Source of the DNA: Schistosoma mansoni
Taxonomy: Eukaryota; Platyhelminthes; Trematoda; Strigeidida; Schistosomatidae
Direction of reading: 5' to 3'
Assembly: GCF_000237925.1 (NCBI RefSeq)
Contig: NC_031502.1
Coordinates: 23,915,794-23,979,793, forward strand
Length of the DNA stretch: 64,000 nt
The notes under the pieces are model-generated. The model ran no database searches. It was not told where the DNA came from and saw only the letters and a list, made by a program, of their open reading frames with translations. Below, in pieces: positions 34,146 through 46,595 of the stretch. How positions within the stretch are numbered: position 1 is the first letter of the stretch; every line of letters starts with the position of its first letter. A program made the translations under genes and the position numbers.

Positions 34146-37100
34146 GTATTCGATGTGACGCACCAACTGCTGGTCTGAAGTTAGAATTAATTCTTAGTTT
34201 AAATATTAAATGAGTTTTTCTCCGATTTCAATTCTGTCAACAAACTAATAACATCTTTATTCGTTTACATGTTTGCAAACACTGCGACTTTTTCTAATTT
34301 GCAGTATCCATCTAAAGAAGCATCAACAATCCCAGTGGATCGAGACGGAATATTATCGACACAGGTTCATGCGCTTTCTTCTTCTTACATTAAGAAACAG
34401 GACTTTATCACAGCTTTGCATAAAATGGACCTAGAACTTTCCGTGGAGGAAGCACATTTTATTTTCCAGACTAACCATCTTCCATTGTCACTTTTCAGAT
34501 CGGTACACACTGGAGCATCTACAAAATCGGTAAGTTACGTTTTTCCAAACCTAGTATTTTAGAATCCACTGGTTCACTGTAAACCTGGGACTTCGTCGTC
34601 TGTTGAGACTTGTGAAGTCAAAGTGAGTGCGAATCCGGATATATCGGTCAACGGTTTCCCCTGTCCTTCACCAACGTTTGCTACGGGGTTTCCGCCTATT
34701 TCCCCTACGGACTCATGGGTTGAGCAAAACAACCGATATTCAGTTGACGCCCAATCTGTCTCCTTGTTGTCTCTTAATCTAGATTCAGATGAAGAAAAAG
34801 CGACCTCCAGTTTACCAACAGCGTCCGGTCATAAAGTTTCTTCTGTTGAGTCAGTTAACAGTGAGGAAGTTTCTGTTCAAGAGACAAAAGTTGATCTACC
34901 TTCACATTCTACTGAACGTTCAAGAAATTGTTCAGGTTTTAGTGAAAATACAAACAATCATCATCAGGTCAGTCAGTAGTACATATGTACTCTTTCATGC
35001 CTGTTCACATGCATTTAAACAATCAACAAAAATAGCATGTGAATAATGTAAATCGGAAAATTAAATCCGAAATAGTTAGTGGGTTTTGTATGCATATACA
35101 TTTTTCATTTAAATTGCACCCTTACTTATTTAAGATTTCTACTTTATAGATTTTGAAGTTAGTTGCGTGCTTTACTGTAGTTGTATGTTGGATTAGAAAT
35201 TTGCTTACCATTGAATACTGTCAGATTTTTATGTGCACTGCAAGATTTCTTAGCTCAACAGCAAACTTAGTTAATAAAAACCTGTGTATTGAAATTAAAA
35301 CAAAAACTAAGTACGAGATCAAAATAGTAATCAGTGATGTAGTCAGCACTCAACAATTTCAGGTAAATCATGTCCAGTTTATGAAGTTGTTAACTAATTC
35401 TGAAACGTACGTACTGTTACTAAATAACAATCTGGACTAAAAATATGTAGATTTAACTTCATGTATATTATTTTTCCATTGTTCGTTAAGTTTTAAAGTA
35501 ATGATATGCGGAATTTATGTACACATATTTTGCAAGCAAGTTGTACTTGTACCTATTGAAACCCAACACATATGACCGTAATGTTTCTTGGTACGTGTAA
35601 AAATATTTATCTGAAATTCCCTCAATTATATTTAGGTCTTAAAACCTTCGGGAAGCACTTTTACTATGCCGTTATCAGACAATAATTCATGGATTTCAGA
35701 TGTCGTGACACAGTCGGTGAACTATGTACATCGAAAAACAGATCCTCAATTAAGGAGTGAAAGTTCAAACAGTTTAAATGATCTTCATCGTCGCGGGTCG
35801 CTCGATGATAACAAAGAGTTAATTAATATTGTACAATGTAATTCAAGCTCTGATTCTGAACTTGACTATAAGTTTGATCAAGAATATTCTATTCACTACA
35901 ATAATCTTCAGAATTCAAGAAGTTTGAAGTTAGTCGACACAAATAGCGTTATTCACACGTCTGGTAATTGGTCACTAGATTATAGTAAACTTTCAAGATT
36001 AGAACACATAAGAGTCCACTCAGAACCCATTGATAAGTCTCTAGACACAGAATCACAGATTCTTTATGATCAAAACTCGTTCAGCTTTTCTAATCCTAGA
36101 GACAATGTCTACGAAAAAAGTTCGTCTTCAACATGTTCCAATTCAGCAGTCAGCAAGCGATCTGATCGTTATATTCGCGATATTGATGTGCTTGAGGTTG
36201 CCGGAGTCCCATTTTCATATGAAGATGTCGTATACTCGACAAACGAAGAGTTTCGCCATCTGAGAGCCACTCGTGGTTTAACAGAGGAACAAGTAAGTTA
36301 CCTTACGTATTAGATTAATTGTTGAAACTGCTATCAATTTATTAGCGGAAAATAATTTATAAACTACATAAAACTAAATTACTCCCGTCACTGATGCAGA
36401 TAAAAACCATGTCATAAGAATCAGAGAAACAGAAAACAAACAAGTATGACTTTATTTCGGTTAAGTTTAGTGATGCTTATAAGTGATTTTTAACACTATC
36501 ACTTATTATTTCCAACTTCTCTATCCTCAAGACCTAAATTCTAAAACTACTTACTTACGCCTGTTAACCCTCGTGAAGAAGCATAGGCCGCTCACCAGCA
36601 TTCTCCATTTAACTCTGTCATGGACAATCTTTTCCAGTTGCTATTCATCTTTTTCATGACTGCTTCCAATACCCGACGTAGTGTGCTCTTCGGCCTTTCT
36701 CTTTACTAATCCCCTTCAGGATTCCGAATTGGGGCTTGCCTCGTGATGCAGTTTGGTGATTTCCGTAATGTATGTCCTATCCACTTCCGGGGTCCTTTCC
36801 TAATTTCCTTAGCTGAAACCTAGTTTGTTCTCTCCCACAGTAGACTATTGCTGATGGTTTGCGACCGACGGAAACTGATTATCTTGCGTAGACAATTGTT
36901 TATTAATACCTGTACTTTTTTGATTACGATTGCTATGGTATTTCTCGAGGTTTCAGCTCTGTACAGTAGAACTGTCTTGACGTTCGTACTGAAGATTTTG
37001 ACTTTGGTATTAGTTGACAGTTGTTTTGAGTTCAGCTGTAGGAATGCTGTCCTAGCTTTGCCGATCCTTGCCTTTACGTCTGCATCCGGTTCTCCTTGTT

Positions 37101-40100
37101 CATCGATGATGCTTCCCAAGTGAATGTTTCCACCTCTTCCAGAGTTTCTCCAAGTGTGACTGAATTGGTGTTCTATGTGATATATTTGAGAATCTTGCTC
37201 TTTCCCCTGTGTATGTTAATGCCTACAGATGAAGAGCTCTAAAATTAGGTAGATAAATTACCAGAAAAAAGTGCATCTTGCCATTATTATAAACCTTGTC
37301 TTTAGTATTTGTTGAAAGTTTATGGGGATATCCTATTTTAAAGAGCAAACTGTATTCCCCTAATCTAATGTTCACCTATTTCTTTTCTGCATTCAGCTAA
37401 CAGCTATGTCGGATGCACGTAGACGAGCTACTAACCGTCAAGCGGCCGAACGATGTCGTCGTTCTAAGGTTGCTGCTCGTGATGAATTAGCAGAACGTCT
37501 GGCTGACCTTCGCTTACAAAGGCAGGCATTGAATAAGCGTCTCGTTAAGGCTCGTCAACGCAAACGTGATGCAAGGTAATGTAGGTGTACACGATAAGTG
37601 CTTGTTTAAAAAAATTTAGTTTCTCTGTAATCATTTCGTTAACCTAGGTCATACACGCGAAACTGAACTCAGTTATTTTTACTAAGTTTAAACCTCTCTT
37701 AAATTATGTTGCTCAACTTTCCAGGAATGTGGTAGGAATACGGAAAATTACACTTTACGTTGTCCTTTTAAAGGAATCCCATACTTCATAAGGAACGAAG
37801 TGTCCCTTAAACATGTTATCTCTATGTCCATCATTACGTAGCTGCTGAACATGTCAGATAAAAACATTAATTGAGCTATAATAGAGTACGCAACACATTC
37901 TGTGTTTGTTTCAATGTGGTTGACTTTATATTTTAACAGCAATCTTGTGAAAATAATGAATTCCGAGTGAGCAGGTAATATAGTCGCAGTTTATAGTGTT
38001 GCTAGTTCCATGTACAAATTAATATTCTAGAAGAAATAGTGACTAATTTCGTGAACTATAAATAAATAAGGATTCTTGATTTCTGGGAAGTGTAACTTTG
38101 GTACTGGGTTAAAAGTCATAGTATTCCAAACTCTTAATGGTAAAAATATAGTATAGGAACAAGCCAACACAAATGCCTGTTAAGTTTCTGAATGAGGTCC
38201 GAAATGAATGACTTTTATCCCATAAATCACTTAAAACTAGCAGTAAAAGGGTATATTGCTCAAAAGTTCTGGAATTATAACCAAAAACTAAGATTGTCCA
38301 CTACAAGGGTATGGTAGTAAACATGTACCTACCATTTCAAATAAATCTTATTACTAACCCTAAGAAGTAGCTACGTAATTCAGTGAAATCTGTTTACACT
38401 TTGTGATATCATTTTGTTCTGTTCTAGATTATACATTTGCATTAGCTGTCCTCTGATAGATGAATAACTGGCTAAAAAATCTCAACTGTTTTAAACTCAT
38501 CCTCGTTCTTGTGGCGATATTAAAAAGGCATTGTAAAGATGGGAAACAGGAGATCCTAATGAATTAATCCCGGAAATCACTAGGTATAGTAGTTCAACTT
38601 TAGAAGTTAGCTGAGATATTAGTCAGAGTCTGGGAACTGAACATAATACTATCTAAATGGTCTTGATCACTGATCATTGTTCAGTGTATAAGGAAGCACA
38701 AAAGTCTTCTTATGATAATCACGGAGGAATCAATTTGACTAATATAGTGTCTAAAATATTGGCCTTAATAATCTGACGGTTAACGAGGGATCGCCTAGGA
38801 GAATAAACTGGTTTCAGAACTGATTCAGATTTCATGGTTGGTTTTCGTACGGAAACTGCAACTGTTGTTTAAGAGGTTAGGTGACACTACTTAAAATCGT
38901 TTACAATACTGCAAATGCATTCGGGCTTTATCTTAATCTGCCTAGATCTTCATGTCCTAAATTTCTTGAGTTATACCTTTTATTTTATTTTATTTAAACA
39001 CATAAATATTGGTACAAGGAAGCACCAGATAAATATGCGCCTCACAAATCTCATTTGATTTGTGTGAAGGCTGTAATACTGCCCAGGTGCCCAGACTGAA
39101 GCAGGTGGTTTTCTTTAGGGGACCACACCCGGAGCCTTTGACCTAAAGGTCTAGTCCACAAGGCAGTGGAGCATCGTGAGGAGATGCAGTCCCATGGTAA
39201 CCGGTGACCAACAGTTGGTTCATACTCCATTCGTTCCTTCAGGATCCTGGAGCCCATGTGCACCATTGGTTTGGAATCAGGGTTTTCCAACTCCCTAGGT
39301 GGATCCTCCACATCCACCAACCCGGTTAAAGCGCCGGACATTCGCTTTTCGTCCTCTCACTTTTGTGAACAACACCCCCGCCACGGGAAGGCAGTGAGTA
39401 GGACTTCCCTGGCAGAGGCTATATATTCGCGTGGCCATATGAGAGCATTTCGAGAGGGAGAGCGGACTCTCCCCACTCTCGGCCGTACCAGGGCATTTGG
39501 GGGCGAGTTATACCTTTAGATACCTTTTTGAATCTTGTTCTCAATTTTCAACCTTTATTGTCTTTGCTCCTTCATTTTCTCGATTCGTTTGTTATTAATT
39601 GTCTCAAGTTAATGCGCTATGGTAATGTGAGGTAACGCACCTTTGTGCCAGGCTTTACTGAATACTCGGTCAAAACATCTCAACCACTTGTAATGGAAAA
39701 GTCATACTTTCTGCGTTTATAAATTACTTTTTCTTATCCACTAAAATATACGAGATTGATACTAAAACGCAAAGCTGCGGTACGCTTCTTTTCTCAATAT
39801 TGAAATGCATAGAACTTAATTATCGATCGTTTAAAAGAAAAATAGGGAGCATTGGGCTTGGTACGTTGTCATCCTAACGTTTAAATCCAAGCTAAACGGT
39901 TATCTGTTATTCACAAATGTATTCATTGCTAATTACGTTTTTTGAGTAACAAGCAATTTAGTTTCCGTCAAAGGAAAACATGAAGATAAGTCATCTTAGA
40001 AATCCCACTGCAACCCAATGGTTTGAATATATTAGTCCAAATCGTTGTGTATAAAGCCGATTGATAGGCAAATAACTGATTTTCTAATGTATTAATAATG

Positions 40101-40706
40101 TGAATTCTTCGTATTTGGATGAAGTAGCTTCATAACACCTGAAGTAAAAGCACGGCTAAATCTGTTACTTGTTGATTCTAATACAGAAGCGGGTCTTTAT
40201 CTCACTTCCACTAAACCACTATTCTTTTTGTTGTTATTGCTTATAATGCTTAAATGTTCATTCCGCTTAGCTTCCAGAACTGCCTGTTAGAGTTGAATAT
40301 TTTACACAAAAAATATTTCTATGCATTATGTAAAACTTAGTATTTACGCAAGTGTAAACTTTTAACCTGAGAACAAAGAACATATTTATGTACAATATAC
40401 TGCATTTCTTAATGTTAGTATTTGAAACACGATTTTCTGGATCAACTGTAAAGACGTTTAGATATTGCCGAGATTTTTTCCTTGTTAGCACTTTATTTTA
40501 AGGATGAACATATAAAGCAATTTCGCAGTGAATGTAGATAATCATTCGATTTTTGTTTCCTAATTTTCAGAGATAACCTTACTGAAGAACAAAACCGTCT
40601 GTTGCACATGTTACATGACTCGAATGGTTGCACATTGAAACCTTCCGATTGGCGCATCCACTTAACTACAGAAGATGAAATTGTGGTTGTATCAGTTGGA
40701 CATTAA
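33960..40706 (+). CDS. CNC-type bZIP transcription factor (NRF/NFE2L-like), six exons, 595 aa
   Basis: Exons 33960-34145, 34305-34529, 34563-34967, 35636-36292, 37397-37575 and 40571-40706; all junctions have GT-AG and agree in phase, giving 596 codons with the stop. CNC factors drive oxidative-stress or proteasome genes, usually with a small Maf partner. Seen here: a hydrophobic N-terminus (SQILLLLNC, residues about 9-17) followed by RIYSDPYIR; a Ser-rich acidic middle ([12 protein letters not shown]); a CNC box ([17 protein letters not shown], about 465-491); a basic region with N504, A507-A508 and C511-R512 ([12 protein letters not shown]); leucine heptads to about 575; and a CNC-type C-terminal cap ([20 protein letters not shown]). 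Introns 4 and 5 carry LINE relics and a retroposon. A further upstream exon cannot be excluded. Another bZIP class is possible but explains the flanking boxes less well. Confidence 0.82.
34305..34529 (+). CDS. CNC gene exon 2
   Basis: 75 codons after a TTTGCAG acceptor; donor GTAAGT at 34530, phase 0. Leads with [10 protein letters not shown]; no named domain. Confidence 0.78.
34563..34967 (+). CDS. CNC gene exon 3
   Basis: 135 codons, after a 33-nt intron (34530-34562). Ser/Pro-rich with acidic patches, the expected character of an activation or degron region. Donor GTCAGT. Confidence 0.78.
35636..36292 (+). CDS. CNC gene exon 4
   Basis: 219 codons, acceptor TATATTTAG, donor GTAAGT. Ends with the CNC box sequence [12 protein letters not shown] and LTEEQ. 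Confidence 0.85.
36545..37240 (-). mobile_element. RTE-like LINE 3' fragment inside CNC intron 4
   Basis: The minus-strand frame 36820-37119 reads [20 protein letters not shown] and [10 protein letters not shown], the C-terminal RT part of an RTE-like LINE different from the one at 26-29 kb. Degenerate C-terminal blocks follow to the left, ending near TAAGTAAGTAG repeats. Confidence 0.7.
37397..37575 (+). CDS. CNC gene exon 5 (basic region and zipper start)
   Basis: 179 nt after GCATTCAG. Holds [19 protein letters not shown] and the first heptads. Ends in phase 2. Confidence 0.9.
38600..38967 (+). mobile_element. internally deleted LINE relic inside CNC intron 5
   Basis: 38620-38860 parallels 27365-27580 (same order through TCTGGGAACTGAAC, AATCACNGAGGAATCA, and ACTAATATAGTGTCTAAAAT). 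It then jumps to a 3'-end block resembling 28745-28830. It is the target of the retroposon at 38981, and the LINE 3' end continues after 39518. Confidence 0.65.
38968..38980. repeat. 13-bp target duplication, left copy
   Basis: GAGTTATACCTTT, repeated at 39505-39517 around the retroposon. Confidence 0.8.
38981..39504 (-). mobile_element. short non-autonomous retroposon, copy 2, complete
   Basis: 524 bp between 13-bp direct repeats, with an AAAATAAAAT-type tail at its minus-strand 3' end. Target-primed reverse transcription explains both. Nearly identical to 32477-32992. The 5' end on the minus strand starts near GCCCCCAAATGCCCTGG; a partial pol III A-box-like GGCCGAGAGTGG lies close to it, but no B box was seen. 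Confidence 0.8.
39505..39517. repeat. 13-bp target duplication, right copy
   Basis: GAGTTATACCTTT, pairing with 38968-38980. Confidence 0.8.
40571..40706 (+). CDS. CNC gene exon 6 (zipper end, C-terminus, stop)
   Basis: Acceptor ATTTTCAG; one base completes the split Arg codon. TAA at 40704-40706. The intron before it is about 3 kb and holds inserted elements. Confidence 0.85.
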
Positions 40707-41229
40707 CTCTATAAAACCTTGCTTCTCAACTCCCAAAACAGTCTTTCACTTAACTTTCGCTATGTTTGCACACCTACTGTAAATATATTTTACCCGAACC
40801 ACGCATTTTATTAAAATTTCACTCAAAATCTTGCAAATACTTGTAAAACTTAGTTTATCTTAAAACTTCGGAATTCACTTTTGAAGTGTATGAAATTTCG
40901 TAAATGTTTTCGACCCGCGTAGAATTTACTTTAACTACCTAATTATTAATGTTGTTTCCGCTATGCACATACTCATATTTAATAATAACCTATCATGCTA
41001 CATGGGATCCAAATAATCGTAAACTTTATTCACACAGTCTAGCATTTCGTAATACTGTTTATTCTGATATCTAGACCACCCTGACTAACCTTAGTCATCA
41101 GCGCCCCGAAGACGTGCCACAAGAGTAATGTTAACTGGAAACTGAGTGTAAATTGTCTACTTCCCCAATCATATATGAAGTAATCAAAAACTTTTACATC
41201 GAACTATATTATGGAATTTAAGAACTTAC

Positions 41230-42047
41230 ATACTAGTTCCTGCAGGTCCATTTGTATACTGTGATGAGTGTCTAGTTCCTCTGGGTACTTGACTGTACAA
41301 TGGCTGTTCATACTGACCTATCCCAAAGTATCCAGTGTTGATACGTTTATCCAATTGATATCGAGGCGGATTCATGAGCGGACTATAAAATCTTGGATCT
41401 TGTGGTACCGGACTAGGATACAAATATTGATTTTGTCTCATATCACCCGAATAAAGTGATTGGCCTGCACTTTCAACTACTGCGACATCTTGCGGACTCC
41501 CAAGAATAGCGCCATCACTCCCGATAACTCCATCATCCGGGCTACCAACAACAGAAGAGTCTGAGTACTGTGGGTTCTGAACAATTGTCCTAGGCGTGAT
41601 TTCCATTTCGTCACCAGAAACTGTGTTTTCAGCAGTTCCTTGGATTTGTTGGTCACTAGGATACGTGACAGTTGTGTGGCTTTGTACAGGTTGTTGTTCG
41701 ACTAAATATGCTGATTGTTTGAGATCAGAATTCATGGGTGGTTGCATAAATATTGGATAGGACGGTACATTAGACTGAATAGTTGAATAACGGTTGATAT
41801 ATTTTGTTTTAGGACTCGGGAGATTCGTTTGCTGATCCTGCCGTGCCATCACGTATGGTGAATGTTCTGAGGCTGGATAGGATACGAGATACATATTGCC
41901 TCCCCATGAACTTGAACTGAATGCACGAGAATTGGGTGCCACAGCTGTTTCACTAATCTGTATGGTGGAAATAATCATCACGACAAGTAGGGTTGGTTTT
42001 AAGCTGATCATTGCTGCTAAGCTTAATGCACTGCCGGTAGTAATCAT
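41230..42047 (-). CDS. small secreted protein, Tyr/Pro/Ser/Gln-rich
   Basis: 273 codons if read to the TAA at 41226-41228. The N-terminus is a signal peptide: either of two Met codons is followed by LLVVMIISTIQI and a plausible cleavage before the mature part. The mature chain is low-complexity, rich in Tyr, Pro, Gln and Ser, without cysteines, and carries a Lys-Arg pair (LDKR) followed by INTGYFGIGQYEQPLYSQ. A role as a peptide precursor or as secreted matrix or tegument material is possible; no family was recognised. The stop overlaps a perfect GTAAGT donor (41224-41229), so the exon may end at 41230 and continue elsewhere. It converges with the CNC gene, whose stop is 520 bp away. Confidence 0.6.
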
Positions 42048-43189
42048 ATTTATAAATGATTAAAACGATGTTTGACCATGTTTTAAATGTGTTTGAGTTG
42101 GGTTCGGCTTGAATACAACCAACCAAATCATAGATATGATTGAGTGAGCGTAACTCATTCATCAATTTTTAGTCTCATAATTCTGATAAACAGACAGAAT
42201 ACAAAAATTACTAAACCTTAAGTTAGTCTGCCTTCATATGGGGAAATGAATTTCATAAATCTAATTAATGTACAGAAGCACGATGATAACTAATCAGTTA
42301 TTGATTAGTAATCAGGAGTTTTCTTCGTCTTACGTATACTGGATTGTCTAACCTAAGTGAAACTATTATAAGAAAGAAAACGATGGACAAAATTTGTTAT
42401 TTTGTTTCTAAGTTTTATTGATATAAATAGAACATACGAAATGAAAAATAATGAATGCGCAAAATGACCCAATAAATTTAGGGATGAATGTGACAGAACT
42501 TTTGAAGAGAGCGATCGATTTTGAAATAATGCGTTCGATGCTTTTACAAGCTTGTGAAATAATTAAGATTCAGCTAATGAAGACTAGAAGGTATGTATAT
42601 ATATATATATAAAGTGAGTGGTGAGACAAAATTGTCATATGATTCAACAGTACAACAAAAATAGCAATCACAGTTGTTAATGTAAATTAGCCAAGAGGAG
42701 GAATTGTGTTCCTTTGAACAGGTGAATATTGATGATGGATATAGAGAGGTGATCAACAACACGAATTGTGTAAAACATCACAAACAAGAACTCCGTATGA
42801 TGCTAGAAAATAATAACTCAAATGTAAACATCTTGATAATGCAACAAAAAAAAGGATAAGTTCAAAATCCACAGTTAATACAAAAACAACGGTTATTGTG
42901 ACAATTAGTCACAAGCATGCAGAAACGTAAGTCCCTAGAGCGTATATGTTATTACGTCAGATATATATTAAGGAGGAAAACCGAAGAACAAAAATATAAA
43001 CATAATGGTCACTCGTCCTCAATGTGAAAAGAGAATATCGTTCATCATTGTTTTTAGTACATTATGGGTTAAAATGAGATAGAACACAGTTACGAAATCT
43101 TATAGGCCCCAAAATACTAAGTCAACAAAGTTACCTGAGAGCAATCAATTAGGAAAATAAGCATAAGTCAATTGCTGCAATAATAGTCT
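42048..43189. other. intergenic stretch with a short AT microsatellite
   Basis: Between the secreted-protein gene and the end of tomosyn, both on the minus strand. An alternating AT tract lies near 42594-42612. No gene recognised. Confidence 0.45.
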
Positions 43190-43461
43190 TCCTTAGAATG
43201 GCAAACCCCAGCGTTTATCCTTTTTCTCATATTTGGCAGCGAGAATAGCAGCAGAACGACCAAAACCTTTAGCTTGATCAGCCATCTCTTGCGTTTGTAG
43301 GTCTAACTGCTGTAACCGCTCACCACGTTCAATGGCAGCATTTCTAGCCCGTGCAATTTCAGAGGAGGCAGCACCCGTCTGACCAGATAACTTTTCTATA
43401 CGAGCATTTGGCAGTAGAGTAGTAGCGCCAGGTGTCCCCTTCCCCGAACTTGCTTCACCAA
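43190..43461 (-). CDS. tomosyn last exon (R-SNARE)
   Basis: 272 nt including TAA at 43190-43192; acceptor TTGCTTTAG. The coiled-coil R-SNARE motif ends KYEKKDKRWGLPF, close to the KYKDKKWYQF-like end of animal tomosyns. Confidence 0.95.
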
Positions 43462-46400
43462 CTAAAGCAAGAGCAAACTGGAGAATGAAAATTTCTGTGG
43501 ATTTCTTACACGATATAACCGATCATGTTATTCAGGTACAGACTATCTGTTTGAGGGTTCGTGTGATTATCGTAACTAATATTAGAAACTTTGAATGATA
43601 TGGTTTAAAATCGTTTGCAACGGCGCAGGTGTATCCATTCTTTGTCTCTTCAAATTGCTCATAAATCTTTTTGTTTTATTTCACTAATTTTTATTTTCTT
43701 TTTGAATCCTATCTTCGGTGCCTAATCTTTCCTATTACACCACTGGGTGTTCGAAATTCTACCAAACTTTATTTTTAGGACAGGCATACAGTTGTTGATT
43801 ATTTCCGACTTGTATACTTACTGTCAACTTTACTGAAACCATCTTAATCTCGAGCATAGCCACTATATCTACTATTCTAATCTGATTTACTCCAGAATAT
43901 TAATATATGGGGAAATTGATTCAAGTTATTATTTCAAGTGTTCAGAAGCTTGATTTTGCACTTTTTATGGCTGGTAAAAGCTGTCACAAAATGAACAATA
44001 CTAAGAAAACGTTTTCCTTCTACGAAAGACAAATTGATTGTCTAAATATTTCTTACAATAGTCATTTGATTATATTCTTTTACTGGGCTTGCACGCGACC
44101 CTTTTTAGTTAAATGACATGATAAATGTCACTTTACGTGTATAAATAACAATTTTACGGAGACAAAAAATGTAACAATCGAAGTTAGTTTGCGTTGATTC
44201 ATTAACTCTTTCTATTATTCAACCTGATCCACTTACCACGATCGAAATGGTCAACCCTTAGTTATAAAATCAAATTAAAGATGATAAAAGTGGCACACAA
44301 AAAATCGTTTAGTGAGTTCTGACTGCGTAAACATTTTACTACTACTGGTGAAATGTTGACAGAAGTGCTCCAATAATGCGAAACTTGTGACTGGAATGTC
44401 AGACAAAATTAAAAATAACCCATTTAATTCTGAGTGATAGGCGAAGCCCTTGTTTGAAGCAAAACTTGGGAAATGATAGTGTTACAACGGCGCGATCGAT
44501 TGATAAAATTATTGGAGTGACTAAACTGATAAGCTGTTCATGAAATTGACTTTTGAACCCTAACCGAGTCCATTTCAGGAAACGAAACTGCTAGAGAAAA
44601 TCAGGGAATCAAACCTTTGCTTTCAACCCGAATAGTATGACTTATTCCATAATAAATGACTACTGAAGAATGTAAAATGTAGTAATGGAAGGAATAAATT
44701 CCCAGTTTTCCCTACCACATTCGAAGTGGGATAAATGTGTCATCCACCTTAAGACTTTTTCGTAGCATATATACATATAAATGCAGTTATCATATCAAAT
44801 GTAATCTACAGACAAACAAGGCTTCTATTTACCAACTTGGCACCCATATATATATAAGATCGTAACTCAAATTCGCTTCATCTCATTAAATAAATCATCT
44901 TCAATTTACAACCTGATTAATTTGAATACACTTTAAGGCTACTACAATGATTTATTTGAGTTAATTTATGATTCCAGGTTTTGCTAACTTTACTTCATAT
45001 CTAGTGTAATCTGAAGTTTACGCTTAGTTTTACTCAACGAATCTGGTCTAAAACCTATTGTATGCGTTCGTAAATATGATACAAAACAAAATGATCACTC
45101 TAAACCTTAGTGACAAAAGACGATGAGATTGTCCGTAAAGTCCCACTATGCCAAAAGATGTGCTACTCATAAACTGAAAGTAGAATAACTCATTGTAAAC
45201 AAAAGAAAGTTGACTGATTATGGAAAACAATCTGGATTAACAGTAAGCTAAATAATTATCAATGGTTTACGAAAAGAATAGTATGAACGCTATATGAAAG
45301 AAAATCATGAAAACTAAACAAAAGAACTGTGACAAGGAGTAGTATTATGATCAAACTTACATAATTCATCTCGATCTAATGAAGACACCAAAGTTCCACT
45401 TAACAAATTTTTGAAAAAGTTTTTCTTAGGAGGTTCTGGCATATTACTTGGTAGAAATATCTCACCTTGCATATCACGTAAATTCGCACTGTAAGTCAAA
45501 AAGTAGAGCAAGATATGAAAAACATCAGCGTACCTATTAGCTAAGAAAATATATTAAGAGATATGAAAAATATTTACGATAAACTGTTCTAAGGGAAAAT
45601 CTTACGTTTATATTTGTAAAAGAATGTTTTTTTAGTATTTGGAATTATTTAGCCTTTAAAGTGAAACTAGTATGTTAATTTAGTGTTTTACTTGTTATCA
45701 CTAAAGGGCATAAGTCAAGGGCTTCAATATAACCATGAATATATTCGATAATCAATGCTGATCAAGGGAATATTTAGCTATTTAATCAAAACTTAAAATC
45801 CCTACTATTGTGCAGGTTTAAAAACTAAACCGCATTAAATATTGAGTAGTAGTCAGTTGGAAAAACTCATTGAAATTAACAATTCATAGACAAAAAGAAT
45901 CCTACCTCTTGTTACCTGGTTTGCTCAGAGTCATTTAATAACAATATATTTTGTGTTTTGAAAAAAACCTTTTTGTGATCGTGATAATTATTAGAATCAA
46001 TATTCATAACATTCAGTTTTTTAAGTATGTGTGGGTGTAAGGAGTGCGCAGCCAATTAAAACCAAACTGTACTGACAACTAAAGTTTTTGAAAATGAACA
46101 ATATGACCATAGGAGTTTGATAATAGAATATGGAGTTTTCAGGTATCTAACTTGACAGGTCTACTCAATCAATGTATTGATTCTAGGTAAATGTTTTCAA
46201 ATTGGAATGGGAATGTGAAGAGTGGTGATGTCTCTCAACCAATAAGTGGATAAGGACGTTTAGCATAAATAAGCCGAAAAATGAGATTTTAGACCAGTAG
46301 TGAACATTAAACTCCACTATTCTGAATGAACTGACGAATGATAAGATGCATCTCATGAAAGCGGTAGTTTTTTACAGGTTAGAAATGGGGCTCAGAGACA

Positions 46401-46550
46401 GAAACCTAGACAAAAATTATAATCTAAATACACATCATGATATCAAAAATAAATATTAAGAATCGTTAGCTTAACAAGTATATTGGGTTACAGAATATTA
46501 TTACCTCATTATAAATCACCATAAACTGTTGAACTGGTTAGCTTCTATGA

Positions 46551-46595
<45 letters not shown>

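Noticed and set aside
35153-35440. 95-codon plus-strand frame in CNC intron 3
   Set aside because: AT-rich composition, no similarity to CNC proteins, and exons 3 and 4 already join in phase.
46554-46589. Short tandem arrays as possible CRISPR-like repeats
   Set aside because: Simple dinucleotide microsatellites in a eukaryotic intron; no spacer-repeat structure anywhere in the window.
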